DNA of 64,000 nucleotides. Source: Prescottella equi (lineage in GTDB: Bacteria > Actinomycetota > Actinomycetes > Mycobacteriales > Mycobacteriaceae). Position 1 is the stretch's first letter. Each line of letters opens with the position of its first letter. The DNA is taken from assembly GCF_002094305.1 (NCBI RefSeq), contig NZ_LWTX01000001.1, forward strand, positions 744,001 through 808,000, written 5' to 3'. The translations under genes were made by a program, and so were the position numbers. The notes beneath the pieces were generated by a model. The model was given only the letters and a program-made list of their open reading frames with translations, was not told the origin of the DNA and ran no database searches. Shown piece by piece: positions 14,919-23,880 of the stretch.

Positions 14919-16970
14919 CTAGAAGCGGCCGCCGCCGCCCCGGCCGATGCGGTCCGAGCTGCTCGGGCCGCCGAAGGAGCCGGGGCCCGGCCCACCCCAG
15001 CCGCCGCCCCCTCGTCCGCCCCAGTTGCCGCCCCGGCCGCCGAATCCGCCGCGCAGCATGCTGTCGATGAGGATCCCGCCCAGGATCGCGCCGGCGGCGT
15101 TGCCGCCGCTGCCGGTGACGCCGCCGCTCGGCGGACGCTGGTTGTCCTGGTAGCGGTTGACGTCGGCCTGCGCGGCCCACAGTGCCCGCGACGCCAGCTG
15201 GGTGGCGGACTGTGCATGCTGCAACGCCTTCGACGGGTCCGACTCGGCGAGTTGCTGCGCCGCCTCGAGGTGCCGCTGCGCTTCCGACAGGCGGGTGCGG
15301 GCCTCCGCGCCGACGGCGCCGCGCCGGGTGGAGATGAAGTCGGCGGCCGCCGACACCTGGGACTTCGCCGCCGTCAGGTCCTGATCGAGACGCGCGCGTG
15401 CCCGCTCGGCCTGCCGGTTCGCCTCCTGTGCCTGGGCCAGGACGGCGTCCAGGCGGGCATCGGCCTCCACCACCTTGGTGAAACTGCCGAGCGGGTCGGT
15501 GTCCTTGGCGGACTGCGCATTCTGCAACGCCGCCTCCGCGGCGGCCTTCGCCTCCGCGAGCTCCGGTCCGCCCTTTTCCGCGAGCGGTCCGGCGGCGTCG
15601 ATGCCCTCCTGCACGTCGGCCATCGCTGCGGGCAGGGTCGCGATGGCGTGCCGGATGTCGGTGTCGGCGCGATCGACCGCGTCGAGCAGTTGGCGAGCCT
15701 GGTCGAGCGCGCCCTCGGCGGCGCGGATCGCGACGACTGCCGGGCCCTGCTTGCCCGCCGGAAGCGTCGCGGCCTTACGGCCGGCCTCGATGTTCTGCTC
15801 CGCGAAGGTGATCCGTTCGCGTGCCATGGCCGGGTTGTCGTGCACGGTCGCCAGCACCGACGCCGGGAACTGACCGCCGAGTGCGGCGAGCGTGGCCTCG
15901 GCCTCGGGGATGCGGACGGTGAGGGCCACCACGGACTGGGTGAGGGCGTCGAGTCGGGCGGGGGCGTCGAGCAGCAGGTCGCGCATCGCATCGAATTCGG
16001 TGACACGGGCATTGAGCTCGCGGTCGGCGCGCTCGCAGGTCGTGATGAGTTCGACCAGCATCTGCCGCTGCTGCTCGGGCGTCTCGGGGATGTCGTCGTC
16101 GAGGCGTTGACGGATCGCGAACGCCGACGCGAGCGTCGCCTTGGCCCGGTCGTACGCGGCGGTGAACGGCGCGGTCGCGTCCGCCCCGAACTCGCCGACG
16201 GCCAGGTTCAGTTCCTCCTCGCTGGTGCGAATGGCGTTGTCCATCTCCACCAGTTCGTCCTTCGCGAGCGCGTCGAGCGCCGGGATCGGCAGCGCCGACA
16301 GCGCGGCGGCGTCGGTCGGATCGACCTGCCGTGCCTGCGCGATCGACGACTCCAGTCGGTCACCTCGCTTCTTGCGCGAGTACAGGTACACGCCGGCACC
16401 GGCCACGACGACCACGCCGATACCGACGCCGAGGACCTTCAACGACGTGTTGGTCGCGGTCATCGCGTCCCCCAGCCCGCCCGCCGCGGCGATCGCGGCA
16501 CCGGCCCAATCGTCCTCGCGCAGAGCGGGTTGCACCAAGTCCTGACGAATCGATTCGAGCTCGGAGTCGGTGACCTCCGAGAGTGCCTGGGGGACGTCGA
16601 AGTCGTAGTCGCCGGCGTTCGTCGCGACCGCGAGGAGCGCGTCCCGGTTCCCGAGAGCGCTCAGCTTCGCCGTCTGCTGGCCCCATGCCTCACGCGACAG
16701 ACCGTCGAAGTCCGCGGTATAGACCACCCAGAGACTGACCTTGTGTTCGTCGTACAGCGTGTCGAGGGCGTTCTGGACGTCTGCCCGCTGCCCGGCGTCG
16801 AGGACCCCGGCGGTATCGGTGATGTGGTCCGGCAGCCGCAGCGGCGCCTCGGCCGTCGCGGTCGCGGGTGCGAACACGAGAGCGAGTAGGACGAACAGCG
16901 CCCCGACGGCGGCGGCGGGCCGTCGGGCGACACGGAGGCGGGGGAGGGGACGCGACAGAGCCTGGGCCAT
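14919..16970 (-). CDS. TPM-domain membrane protein with coiled coil and Gly-rich tail
   Basis: A 683-residue envelope protein like mycobacterial Rv2345. Order: signal peptide (cleavage after ATATA, about residue 40); TPM phosphatase-like domain (about 45-170, with DTAGVLDAGQRADVQNAL); a membrane segment (about 180-200) ending in YSRKKRGD; a long helical region rich in Ala, Glu and Arg (about 205-590) likely to form coiled coil; and a Gly/Arg/Pro-rich tail with repeated GGRGG/GGWGG ending GGGGRF. In TPM proteins the domain faces outside and the Gly-rich tail is usual. The function in this phylum is unknown. Convergent with glyS and divergent from the YdcF gene. Confidence 0.88.
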   Translation of the reverse strand: MAQALSRPLPRLRVARRPAAAVGALFVLLALVFAPATATAEAPLRLPDHITDTAGVLDAGQRADVQNALDTLYDEHKVSLWVVYTADFDGLSREAWGQQTAKLSALGNRDALLAVATNAGDYDFDVPQALSEVTDSELESIRQDLVQPALREDDWAGAAIAAAGGLGDAMTATNTSLKVLGVGIGVVVVAGAGVYLYSRKKRGDRLESSIAQARQVDPTDAAALSALPIPALDALAKDELVEMDNAIRTSEEELNLAVGEFGADATAPFTAAYDRAKATLASAFAIRQRLDDDIPETPEQQRQMLVELITTCERADRELNARVTEFDAMRDLLLDAPARLDALTQSVVALTVRIPEAEATLAALGGQFPASVLATVHDNPAMARERITFAEQNIEAGRKAATLPAGKQGPAVVAIRAAEGALDQARQLLDAVDRADTDIRHAIATLPAAMADVQEGIDAAGPLAEKGGPELAEAKAAAEAALQNAQSAKDTDPLGSFTKVVEADARLDAVLAQAQEANRQAERARARLDQDLTAAKSQVSAAADFISTRRGAVGAEARTRLSEAQRHLEAAQQLAESDPSKALQHAQSATQLASRALWAAQADVNRYQDNQRPPSGGVTGSGGNAAGAILGGILIDSMLRGGFGGRGGNWGGRGGGGWGGPGPGSFGGPSSSDRIGRGGGGRF

Positions 16971-17025
16971 GTGACGAATCTATCCGCTTGGCGCGTCGTC
17001 ATCGGCGGCCCCGGTGGGCGACTGG

Positions 17026-17037
17026 CAGAATCGGGGA
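17026..17037 (+). promoter_or_regulatory. leaderless-type -10 element for the YdcF-family gene
   Basis: CAGAAT (17026-17031) followed by 6 nt and GTG at 17038. This supports 17038 rather than 17014 as start. Confidence 0.4.
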
Positions 17038-17733
17038 GTGAGTACCGCGCCCAGCTACGACCCGCCGGAGTTGTCGTCACGTCCCGTGCCGCGCCGGTCC
17101 TTCGGTGCCGCGCTCGCCCGATGGACCACCAGAATCGTGCTCGGCGCACTGCTGATCGGTGTGGTGCTGGTCGGCGGGACCGCGCTCCGGGTGTGGCAGG
17201 TGGCCCGGGTCACCGACACCACACCCGCCGACGCGATCGTCGTGCTCGGCGCCGCGCAGTACGACGGCACCCCGTCGTCGGTGTTCGAGGCCCGGCTCGA
17301 CCAGGCCCACAAGCTCTACGAGCAGGGCGTCGCCGCGACGATCGTGACGGTCGGCGGCAAGCAGGAGGGTGACGAGTACACCGAGGCCGCGTCCGGCCGC
17401 AACTACCTCATGGACCAGGGCGTGCCGGGTGGCGCGATCGTCGCGGTCGAAGAGGGGTCCGACACCCTGCTGAGCGTGGAGGCGGTCAGCCGGGAGATGG
17501 GCGCGCGCGGCCTGCACTCCGCGGTCCTCGTGAGCGACCCGTGGCACTCGCTGCGCACCCGGACGATGGCCCGCGACGCGGGGCTGGACGCCTGGACGGC
17601 GCCCACGCGGCAAGGTCCCGCTGTCATGACTCGCGAGTCGCAACTGCACGGAATCGTCAGGGAGACAGGCGCTCTGCTGTGGTACCAGCTGACGCACTTC
17701 TCGGCGGACTTCGGCTACACGGCGGGTCAATGA
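17038..17733 (+). CDS. YdcF/SanA-like DUF218 membrane protein
   Basis: A 231-residue protein with one N-terminal membrane segment (about 30-55, [20 protein letters not shown]) and an outside DUF218 alpha-beta domain starting [17 protein letters not shown]. Conserved parts include [31 protein letters not shown] and [13 protein letters not shown], near the SanA/YdcF consensus. Members affect envelope permeability and may bind a nucleotide or sugar ligand; the reaction is unknown. GTG 17038 is chosen because of a -10-like hexamer 6 nt upstream; GTG 17014 would add eight residues. The stop overlaps dgt as ATGA. Confidence 0.85.
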   Translation: MSTAPSYDPPELSSRPVPRRSFGAALARWTTRIVLGALLIGVVLVGGTALRVWQVARVTDTTPADAIVVLGAAQYDGTPSSVFEARLDQAHKLYEQGVAATIVTVGGKQEGDEYTEAASGRNYLMDQGVPGGAIVAVEEGSDTLLSVEAVSREMGARGLHSAVLVSDPWHSLRTRTMARDAGLDAWTAPTRQGPAVMTRESQLHGIVRETGALLWYQLTHFSADFGYTAGQ

Positions 17734-19019
17734 CGGACTCCTTCAACCGTGCGACGTATGCCGCGCACGACCTGCAACGCCGTGTCACCGAGGCGCCAAA
17801 GACGGCCGACCTCACGTCGGGTGTCGACGGGGCGCAGCACCGCAGCCCCTTCTCCCGTGACCGTGCCCGGGTGCAGCACTCCGCTGCGCTGCGCCGGCTC
17901 GCGGACAAGACGCAGGTGGTGGGGCCGCGGGACGGCGACACCCCGCGCACCCGGCTCACCCACTCGATCGAGGTGGCGCAGATCGGCCGCGGCATCGCCG
18001 ACGGACTCGGTCTCGATCCCGACCTGGTCGATCTGGCGGGGCTGGCGCACGACATCGGCCACCCGCCGTACGGCCACAACGGGGAGAAGGCGCTCGACGA
18101 GGTGGCGGCGGTGTGCGGCGGCTTCGAGGGCAACGCCCAGAATCTGCGCATCCTCACCAGCCTCGAGCCCAAGGTGCTCGACGCCGAGGGGCGGAGCGTG
18201 GGGCTCAATCTGACGCGGGCGTCGCTCGACGCGGCGATCAAGTACCCGTGGACCCGTCCGCGGCCGGGCGCCAAGTTCGGTGCGTACGACGACGACGCCG
18301 CGATCCTGGCGTGGATCCGCGAGGGCGCACCGGAGCGCCGCAAGTGCCTCGAGGCGCAGGTGATGGACTGGGCCGACGACGTCGCCTACTCGGTCCACGA
18401 CGTCGAGGACGGCGTCATCGCCGGACGCATCGACCTGCGGGCGCTGGCCGACGGCGCGGAGGTCCGGGCGCTCGCCGAACTGGGGGCGGCGCGCTTCCCG
18501 GTGCCCGCCGTCGACGAACTGGTGGAAGCCGCGTCCCGGTTGTCGCGGCTGCCGGTGGTCGCGGCGGTCGGCAGCTACGACGGGACCCTGACGAGCGCGG
18601 TCGCTCTGAAGAATCTCACCAGCGAACTGGTGGGCCGCTTCGCGTCCGCGGCGGTCGCGGGGACCCGGGTGGTGACCGGGCCCGGACCGCTCGCGCGGTA
18701 CCAGGCCGATCTGGAGGTGCCTCCGATCGTCGCGGCCGAGGTGGTGCTGCTGAAGACGGTCGCGCTGTACTACGTGATGTCCGACGCCGGACATCTCAAG
18801 CATCAGGGCCGGCAGCGGGAGCGGATCCACCGCGTCGCCGAATGGCTCCTGCGCACCGCACCCGCCGGCCTCGATCCGCTGTTCCTTCCCGCCTGGGAAC
18901 GGGCCGCAGACGACGCCGCCCGGGTGCGGGTGGTGGTCGACCAGATCGCGTCGTGCACCGAGAGCCGCCTCGAGCGGATCGACAAGCAGAGCCTCGGGGC
19001 CCAGGCCAGCTGGGGGTAG
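17730..19019 (+). CDS. dgt: deoxyguanosinetriphosphate triphosphohydrolase-like protein
   Basis: HD-domain dNTP triphosphohydrolase of 429 residues, cleaving dGTP (or other dNTPs) to nucleoside and triphosphate and so tuning DNA precursor pools. Motifs: [20 protein letters not shown] at the N-terminus, [14 protein letters not shown] (first His), [18 protein letters not shown] (HD pair) and [17 protein letters not shown]. Length matches mycobacterial Dgt. It overlaps the YdcF gene by 4 bp and precedes dnaG after a hairpin, in the conserved order of Rv2344c-Rv2343c. Confidence 0.95.
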   Translation: MTDSFNRATYAAHDLQRRVTEAPKTADLTSGVDGAQHRSPFSRDRARVQHSAALRRLADKTQVVGPRDGDTPRTRLTHSIEVAQIGRGIADGLGLDPDLVDLAGLAHDIGHPPYGHNGEKALDEVAAVCGGFEGNAQNLRILTSLEPKVLDAEGRSVGLNLTRASLDAAIKYPWTRPRPGAKFGAYDDDAAILAWIREGAPERRKCLEAQVMDWADDVAYSVHDVEDGVIAGRIDLRALADGAEVRALAELGAARFPVPAVDELVEAASRLSRLPVVAAVGSYDGTLTSAVALKNLTSELVGRFASAAVAGTRVVTGPGPLARYQADLEVPPIVAAEVVLLKTVALYYVMSDAGHLKHQGRQRERIHRVAEWLLRTAPAGLDPLFLPAWERAADDAARVRVVVDQIASCTESRLERIDKQSLGAQASWG

Positions 19020-19031
19020 GCAGCGGAGCTG

Positions 19032-19077
19032 CCCGTGCGCCTTTTCGGTGGTGCGGGCTACCGGAAAGGCGCACGGG
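19032..19077. terminator. hairpin between dgt and dnaG
   Basis: Arms CCCGTGCGCCTTTTCGG (19032-19048) and CCGGAAAGGCGCACGGG (19061-19077) pair at 16 of 17 positions around a 12-nt loop, 12 nt after the dgt stop. No T-tract. It separates dgt from the dnaG promoter at 19089. Confidence 0.65.
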
Positions 19078-19088
19078 CGCGAAGCGCC

Positions 19089-19100
19089 TAGACTGTCGTG
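19089..19100 (+). promoter_or_regulatory. leaderless-type -10 element for dnaG
   Basis: TAGACT (19089-19094) followed by 6 nt and GTG at 19101. Confidence 0.5.
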
Positions 19101-21029
19101 GTGGCCGGCCGAATCCCTGACAGAGACATCGCGGCCGTTCGCGAGCGCACCCGGATCGAGGACATCGTCGGCGAGTACGTCTCGCTCAAGCGCGCGGGCG
19201 GCGATTCCATGAAGGGGCTGTGCCCCTTCCACGACGAGAAGTCGCCGTCGTTCCACGTCCGCCCCAATCACGGCCACTTCCACTGCTTCGGCTGCGGCGA
19301 GGGCGGCGACGTCTACTCGTTCCTGCAGAAGATCGAGCACGTCAGCTTCGTGGAGGCCGTCGAGCAGCTCGCCGACCGCATCGGCTACCAGATCTCGTAC
19401 GAGGGCGGCGGCCCGTCGGTCCAGCGCGACCGCGGCACCCGAGCGCGGTTGGTCGCGGCCAACGCGGCCGCGCAGGAGTTCTACGCGGCCCGGTTGAAGG
19501 AACCCGACGCGCAGGCCGCCCGCGACTACCTCACCGAACGCAACTTCGACGCCGCCGCGGCCGCCCAATTCGGCTGCGGCTACGCCCCGGACGGGTGGGA
19601 CACGCTCACCAAGCATCTGATGGCGAAGGGATTCGAGGCCAAGGAACTCGAGGCGGCAGGCCTGTCGAAAGAGGGGCGTCGGGGCCCGATCGACCGGTTC
19701 CACCGCCGGCTGCTGTGGCCGATCCGCAACCTCGCGGGCGATGTCATCGGCTTCGGAGCGCGCAAGCTGTTCGACGACGACACCATGCCCGGAAAGTACG
19801 TCAACACCCCCGAGACGATCCTCTACAAGAAGTCGAACGTGCTGTTCGGTCTGGACCTGGCCAAGCGGGATATCGCCAAGGGCCATCAAGCGGTGGTGGT
19901 GGAGGGCTACACCGACGTCATGGCGATGCACCTGGCCGGGGTGAAGACCGCCGTCGCCTCGTGCGGCACCGCCTTCGGTGACGAACATCTCGCGATGCTG
20001 CGCCGACTGTTGATGGACGACAGCTACTTTCGCGGTGAGGTGATCTACACCTTCGACGGCGACGCGGCGGGTCAGGCGGCCGCTATGAAGGCGTTCGAGG
20101 GCGATCAGAAGATGGCGGGGCAGACGTTCGTCGCGATCGCGCCGGACGGGATGGATCCCTGCGAACTGCGGCAGAAGTCCGGGGACGCCGCGGTCCGCGA
20201 CCTCGTGGCGCGCCGCACTCCGATGTTCGAGTTCGTCGTCAAATCCCTTCTAGCCGAACATGATCTGGACACCGCGGAGGGGCGCGTGGAAGCTCTGCGC
20301 CGCACCGTCCCAGTGGTGGCCCGGATCAAGGAACCGACGCTGCGGGACGGGTACGCGGTGCAGTTGTCCGGTTGGGTGGGCTGGGACGACATCCCCGCCG
20401 TTCGACGTCGGGTGCGCGACGAGGCGCGCAAGTTCGCCCGCGGCGGCGGTGCCCCCGCCGCGAAACGTCGTCCCGTCGATCCCGCGCAGGTCGAGGCGTT
20501 CCCCGCGCCGGCGCCGGGGATCGCGCGTCCGCGGCCCAACGACCCGGCGCTGTGGCCGCAGCGCGACGCCCTCAAGGCGGCGCTCCAGTATCCCGCCATC
20601 GCGGGCACCGTCTTCGACTCGTTGCCGCCGGAATCGTTCACCCATCCCGCCTACGCGGCGGTCCGTGAGGCGGTCGCCGCGGCCGGCGGCACGAGCGCGG
20701 GCCTCGGCGGCGCCGAGTGGGTGGACGCGGTCGGCCGCGCCGCCGGTGAGGGCACCGTGCACTCGATCGTGATGGAACTCGCAGTCGATCCACTGCCCAC
20801 CGACGAGGACGTCGCCCCGCGGTACATCCGGGGCGTGCTCGCGCGTCTGCAGGAGGTGTGGGTGGGCGAGCAGGTGGCCGAGTTGAAGTCGAAGTTGCAG
20901 CGTATCTCACCGACCACCGACTCCGACGAGTTCCATTCCCTCCTGGGGGATCTGGTCGCGCTCGAGCAGTACCGGCGCAGCCTGCTCGATCAGGCGATCG
21001 GCGACACCAGCGGCGAGGGCATCGCCTGA
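19101..21029 (+). CDS. dnaG: DNA primase
   Basis: Makes RNA primers at the replication fork with DnaB. The 642-residue protein has the N-terminal CHC2 zinc-finger (CPFHDEKSPSF, HCFGCGEGGDVYSF), the catalytic core with DRFHRRLLWPIRN and FGARKLFDDD, the TOPRIM site VVVEGYTDVMAMHLAG with TFDGDAAGQAA, and a C-terminal helicase-interaction region (about 470-640). Start: GTG 19101 gives VAGRIPDRDIAAVRER as in mycobacteria; the adjacent GTG 19098 is possible. A consensus -10 lies 6 nt upstream and no ribosome site is present. Confidence 0.97.
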   Translation: MAGRIPDRDIAAVRERTRIEDIVGEYVSLKRAGGDSMKGLCPFHDEKSPSFHVRPNHGHFHCFGCGEGGDVYSFLQKIEHVSFVEAVEQLADRIGYQISYEGGGPSVQRDRGTRARLVAANAAAQEFYAARLKEPDAQAARDYLTERNFDAAAAAQFGCGYAPDGWDTLTKHLMAKGFEAKELEAAGLSKEGRRGPIDRFHRRLLWPIRNLAGDVIGFGARKLFDDDTMPGKYVNTPETILYKKSNVLFGLDLAKRDIAKGHQAVVVEGYTDVMAMHLAGVKTAVASCGTAFGDEHLAMLRRLLMDDSYFRGEVIYTFDGDAAGQAAAMKAFEGDQKMAGQTFVAIAPDGMDPCELRQKSGDAAVRDLVARRTPMFEFVVKSLLAEHDLDTAEGRVEALRRTVPVVARIKEPTLRDGYAVQLSGWVGWDDIPAVRRRVRDEARKFARGGGAPAAKRRPVDPAQVEAFPAPAPGIARPRPNDPALWPQRDALKAALQYPAIAGTVFDSLPPESFTHPAYAAVREAVAAAGGTSAGLGGAEWVDAVGRAAGEGTVHSIVMELAVDPLPTDEDVAPRYIRGVLARLQEVWVGEQVAELKSKLQRISPTTDSDEFHSLLGDLVALEQYRRSLLDQAIGDTSGEGIA

Positions 21030-21048
21030 CCCCCGCCGCATCCGCGGC

Positions 21049-21297
21049 TCAATTGCGGCGCAGTTGGTCCTGGGGAACGAGGATCGTCGTCTGCTCGTCG
21101 ATCGGCTTCATCGGTTCGAGCTTGGGCTGTGTGCTGAGGGAGTCCGAGAGTTTCTGCCGGCCCACCTCGATCGCCTTCTTGGTGGCAGGGCTGGTCGCCA
21201 CGGCCTTGGCTGCCTTACTGATCTGTTCGTACCGGGCCCGGCCGGCCCGGGTACCCAGGACGTAGCCCGCAGCGACGCCTACCAACAACCGCAACAT
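21049..21297 (-). CDS. small membrane-anchored protein (YtxH-like, Rv2342 position)
   Basis: An 82-residue protein. The start LRLLVGVAAGYVLGTRAGRARYEQI has a short membrane segment with the glycine-rich GxxxG-like pattern of YtxH-type proteins, followed by a basic helix (KAAKAVATSPATKKAIEVG) and a tail ending QDQLRRN. GGGAGG lies about 11 nt before the ATG. Convergent with dnaG, 19 nt apart. Function unknown; conserved next to dnaG in mycobacteria. Confidence 0.8.
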   Translation of the reverse strand: MLRLLVGVAAGYVLGTRAGRARYEQISKAAKAVATSPATKKAIEVGRQKLSDSLSTQPKLEPMKPIDEQTTILVPQDQLRRN

Positions 21298-21433
21298 TTC
21301 CGGATTCCTCCCGTCGAAGTGCCTGTGTACATCCTGCCTGATCGGTCTCTGTTCAGGCGATTTGGTACTCGGGTGGGGGTATGGGCTACAGTTTCTCAGG
21401 CGCCGCCGGAAAGGGCAGCGCCGAGCAGGACAA

Positions 21434-21506
21434 TCCCCTGTAGCTCAATTGGCAGAGCATTCGACTGTTAATCGAACGGTTGCTGGTTCGAGTCCAGCCG
21501 GGGGAG
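21434..21506 (+). tRNA. tRNA-Asn (GTT)
   Basis: Full cloverleaf: acceptor TCCCCTG with CGGGGGA, D-arm TAGCTCAATTGGCAGAGCA, anticodon stem TTCGA/TCGAA with loop CTGTTAA (anticodon GTT at 21467-21469), and T-loop GGTTCGAGTCC. The CCA end is not encoded. A TACAGT -10-like box lies at 21387-21392. Confidence 0.97.
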
Positions 21507-21512
21507 CCCGAA

Positions 21513-21555
21513 CGAAGGCCTCTCACCCTAGCGGGTGAGGGGCCTTCGGTCGTTT
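21513..21555 (+). terminator. terminator after tRNA-Asn
   Basis: A 16-bp stem (21513-21528 and 21533-21548, left arm CGAAGGCCTCTCACCC, loop TAGC) with one mismatch, followed by GTCGTTTT. It can end the tRNA transcript and lies upstream of the end of the opposing exonuclease gene. Confidence 0.85.
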
Positions 21556-21574
21556 TCGGCCGTGATGCGGGCGG

Positions 21575-22261
21575 TCACGCCGCGCCGCGGATGGGCCACC
21601 GCCCGTCGACGTCGGACGCGTCGCGGCCCTCGCTCCGCAGGTACTCGACGAGGTCACGCTGACGCTCGGCGTGCCACGCGGCCTGGCTGGTCATGACGTC
21701 GTCGAGGGCCGCGAGGTGGGGGAACCGCCGGGGCAGGATCCGGGCCAGCTCCGCCGCGGCCAGGGCGTCCGACTCGGCCTCGTGCGCAGCCGCCAGCACC
21801 ACCCCGTAGTGCTCGCACAGTGCGCCAAGTGTGCGCTTGCCGCGCCTGTCACGATCCATCTCCCGATCGATGACGTAGGGGTCGACGACGAGACCGTAGC
21901 CCGACAGCGGCGGCCACCCGAGCCGGCGCCCCTCGGCGTCCAGGACGGTGAGGTCGTAGGCCGCGTTGAAGGCGACGACGACATGGCCGGCCGCCCACGC
22001 GTCCGTGAGCGCGCTGCGGATCTCCCGGTAGCCCGACGCATAGTCCTGGCCGCGTTCGCGTGCCTGCGCGGTGGAGATGCCGTGAACGGCGGCCGCGTCG
22101 ACCGGGATCTCGACGCCCGGATCGACGATCCAGTTCCGGGTCCGGTGCCCCTCGCCGCCGACCGTGACCACCGACCCGGTGACGATTCGTGCCGAGAGTG
22201 GGTCTCGGCCTGTGGTTTCCAGATCGAAAGCGCAGATCGGTCGGGTGGTCCAGTGGGTCAT
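21575..22261 (-). CDS. DnaQ-like 3-5 exonuclease (DEDDh)
   Basis: A 228-residue exonuclease of the DnaQ/epsilon type. Exo I is FDLETTGRDP (Asp13, Glu15), Exo II lies around VVVAFNAAYDLTVLD, and Exo III is HEAESDALAAAELA, giving the DEDDh set. A short tail with QRDLVEYLRSEGRD follows. It stands alone between two tRNAs and is probably a stand-alone proofreading or nucleic acid trimming enzyme rather than the main epsilon subunit. The ATG start gives MTHWTTRPICAFDLETTG. Confidence 0.93.
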   Translation of the reverse strand: MTHWTTRPICAFDLETTGRDPLSARIVTGSVVTVGGEGHRTRNWIVDPGVEIPVDAAAVHGISTAQARERGQDYASGYREIRSALTDAWAAGHVVVAFNAAYDLTVLDAEGRRLGWPPLSGYGLVVDPYVIDREMDRDRRGKRTLGALCEHYGVVLAAAHEAESDALAAAELARILPRRFPHLAALDDVMTSQAAWHAERQRDLVEYLRSEGRDASDVDGRWPIRGAA

Positions 22262-22426
22262 TGCGGTCCTTCGGCATTCGTCCGAGCTTGTTGCTCGGTT
22301 GTTCGCCGGTCAGTCTGCTCGCAGGTACCGACAGCGCGCCTCGGGCCGCGACACACGGCACCCGCGCCGCCGCGCCGCCGGGCTCGGGCGGTAACATTCG
22401 GCGGTCGGCGACACACGCCGCGGTAC

Positions 22427-22500
22427 GGGGCGGTAGCTCAGTCGGTTAGAGCCGTGGACTCATAATCCATTGGTCGCGGGTTCGAGCCCCGCCCGCCCCA
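22427..22500 (+). tRNA. tRNA with CAT anticodon (Met or Ile2)
   Basis: Acceptor GGGGCGG with CCGCCCC, D-arm TAGCTCAGTCGGTTAGAGC, anticodon stem GTGGA/TCCAT with loop CTCATAA (CAT at 22461-22463), T-stem GCGGG/CCCGC. CCA is not encoded. A CAT anticodon can be elongator Met or, after lysidine modification, Ile2; the G1-C72 pair excludes the usual initiator mismatch. A specific choice would need comparison with the other CAT tRNAs of the genome. Confidence 0.95.
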
Positions 22501-23082
22501 CACAGGCCGGCGCCGAATTCGTGGCGAAGGTCGGGTACTTGTCGCCGGGTGCGCGACCGAGGAGTCTGGCCCGCGCACCTCGGGCGCCGTTCCCGCCGAG
22601 GAGCCACGCGTAGCACCACACGCCACTGTCGAGGGCGATGATCGCGATCGTTCTCGGCGCGTGGTCCCAGGTGCGCAGTCCACGGATCACCGGACGAGCC
22701 GTGACGACGGATCCTGTCGGGACCGGGTTCGTCAGGACGCCGGCGAGGGCGCGTGCGGTTCGGAGCAGCCCGGAGTCGGCGGTCGCGAAGCGGTATCCGA
22801 AGCACGTCATGGTCTGCCGGCCGCAGATCGAAGTCGAAGCGTCACGAGGCACTCTCCCGCAGATCCTGCTGATCGATACCGGCTCAGTGTGCACGCGGGT
22901 CACCGGGGTGGCCCAGGGCACGAATACCTGTTCGGATACCTGTTTCCACTGTTCGGAAACCAACAGGTTCGGTACGCGGTCAGTGGAGGCCTCGGGGCGA
23001 CAGCGCGGTCCGAATGTCCGGAACATGTTCGCCGAGAACGAAATAGAACGTCCTCCCGCGCCTGTCGACGTAGTGTTCCGGC
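22501..23082. other. 582-bp stretch without a supported gene
   Basis: Several open frames exist on both strands but lack ribosome sites and known domains. The minus-strand frame running into the tRNA ends with the GRAGLEPATNGL artefact typical of translated tRNA genes. The part 22920-22980 is less GC-rich, with ATACCTGTT repeated twice and an inverted repeat GTTTCC/GGAAAC (22942-22947, 22955-22960). It may be decayed sequence beside the tRNA; no integrase or att repeat was seen. Confidence 0.4.
23071..23082 (+). promoter_or_regulatory. leaderless-type -10 element for the MBL hydrolase
   Basis: TAGTGT (23071-23076), 6 nt, then ATG 23083. Confidence 0.45.
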
Positions 23083-23808
23083 ATGTCCAGTCCTGATCTT
23101 CAGCAGTTGGCCCCCGCGTTGTTCCGGCTGCGGATCCCCACGGGTCCGGCGCACCTGTTGAACTGTTTCCTCTGGCTCGGCGAGGACGGCGTCACGCTCG
23201 TCGACACAGGATGGCCGGACAGTGCGGACTTGATCGCGGCGGCGCTGGCGGCGCTCGGACGCGACCGCGCCGATGTCCGGAGAATCGTGCTCACACATTT
23301 TCACGAGGACCACGCCGGGTCCGCGGCGGAGATCGCCACCTGGGCGCCCGTCGAGGTGATCGCCGGCGAGCTCGATGCGCCCTTCGTGACGGGCACGCAG
23401 CGAGGTCCACTCCCCGTCCTCACCGAAGCGGAGAAGACGATCCACGCGGAGTCCGACGAGCCGTCCCACGGTCCGCCGTGTCGCGTCGACCGGATGGTGC
23501 GCGACGGCGACGTCCTCGACTTCGCCGGTGGGGCGCGTGTCGTGGCTGCTTCCGGCCACACTCCGGGGAGTATCGCCGTGTTCCTGCCCGACGTCTCGGC
23601 CCTCCTGACGGGCGATGCTGTGGCCGAGTTCGACGGCGACGTCATTCTGGGTGTGTTCGACACGGACCGGGCGGCGGCGGCCCGCTCCCTGACCGTGCTC
23701 GCCGCTACCGGCGCCCGGATCGCGGGCTTCGGCCACGGCGAAGCCGTGCTGGTGAACGCGTCCGAGCGGATCGCGGCCGCGACGGACCCGTTCGCGCCCG
23801 GCACGTGA
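23083..23808 (+). CDS. MBL-fold metallo-hydrolase
   Basis: A 241-residue metallo-beta-lactamase-fold hydrolase. The zinc motif is THFHEDHAG (HxHxDH) near residue 72, with the preceding VTLVDTGWPDS strand, a second His in AASGHTPGSIAVFLP and an Asp in LLTGDAVAEFDGD. The fold includes lactonases, glyoxalase II and thioesterases, so the substrate is open. The ATG follows a TAGTGT box by 6 nt and no Shine-Dalgarno is seen. It ends 72 nt before the WS/DGAT gene. Confidence 0.9.
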   Translation: MSSPDLQQLAPALFRLRIPTGPAHLLNCFLWLGEDGVTLVDTGWPDSADLIAAALAALGRDRADVRRIVLTHFHEDHAGSAAEIATWAPVEVIAGELDAPFVTGTQRGPLPVLTEAEKTIHAESDEPSHGPPCRVDRMVRDGDVLDFAGGARVVAASGHTPGSIAVFLPDVSALLTGDAVAEFDGDVILGVFDTDRAAAARSLTVLAATGARIAGFGHGEAVLVNASERIAAATDPFAPGT

Positions 23809-23868
23809 ACGAGCACGCGCCTGCATCGCCGACCTCGCCCGTGCCCGGTCGGATGACCGACCGAGCGG

Positions 23869-23880
23869 TACGGTTCGGGC
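23869..23880 (+). promoter_or_regulatory. leaderless-type -10 element for the WS/DGAT gene
   Basis: TACGGT (23869-23874), 6 nt, then ATG 23881. Confidence 0.4.

Noticed and set aside
22460-23026. Minus-strand frame ending in GRAGLEPATNGL
   Set aside because: That string is the translated antisense of a tRNA gene and a known annotation artefact; the rest has no ribosome site or family.
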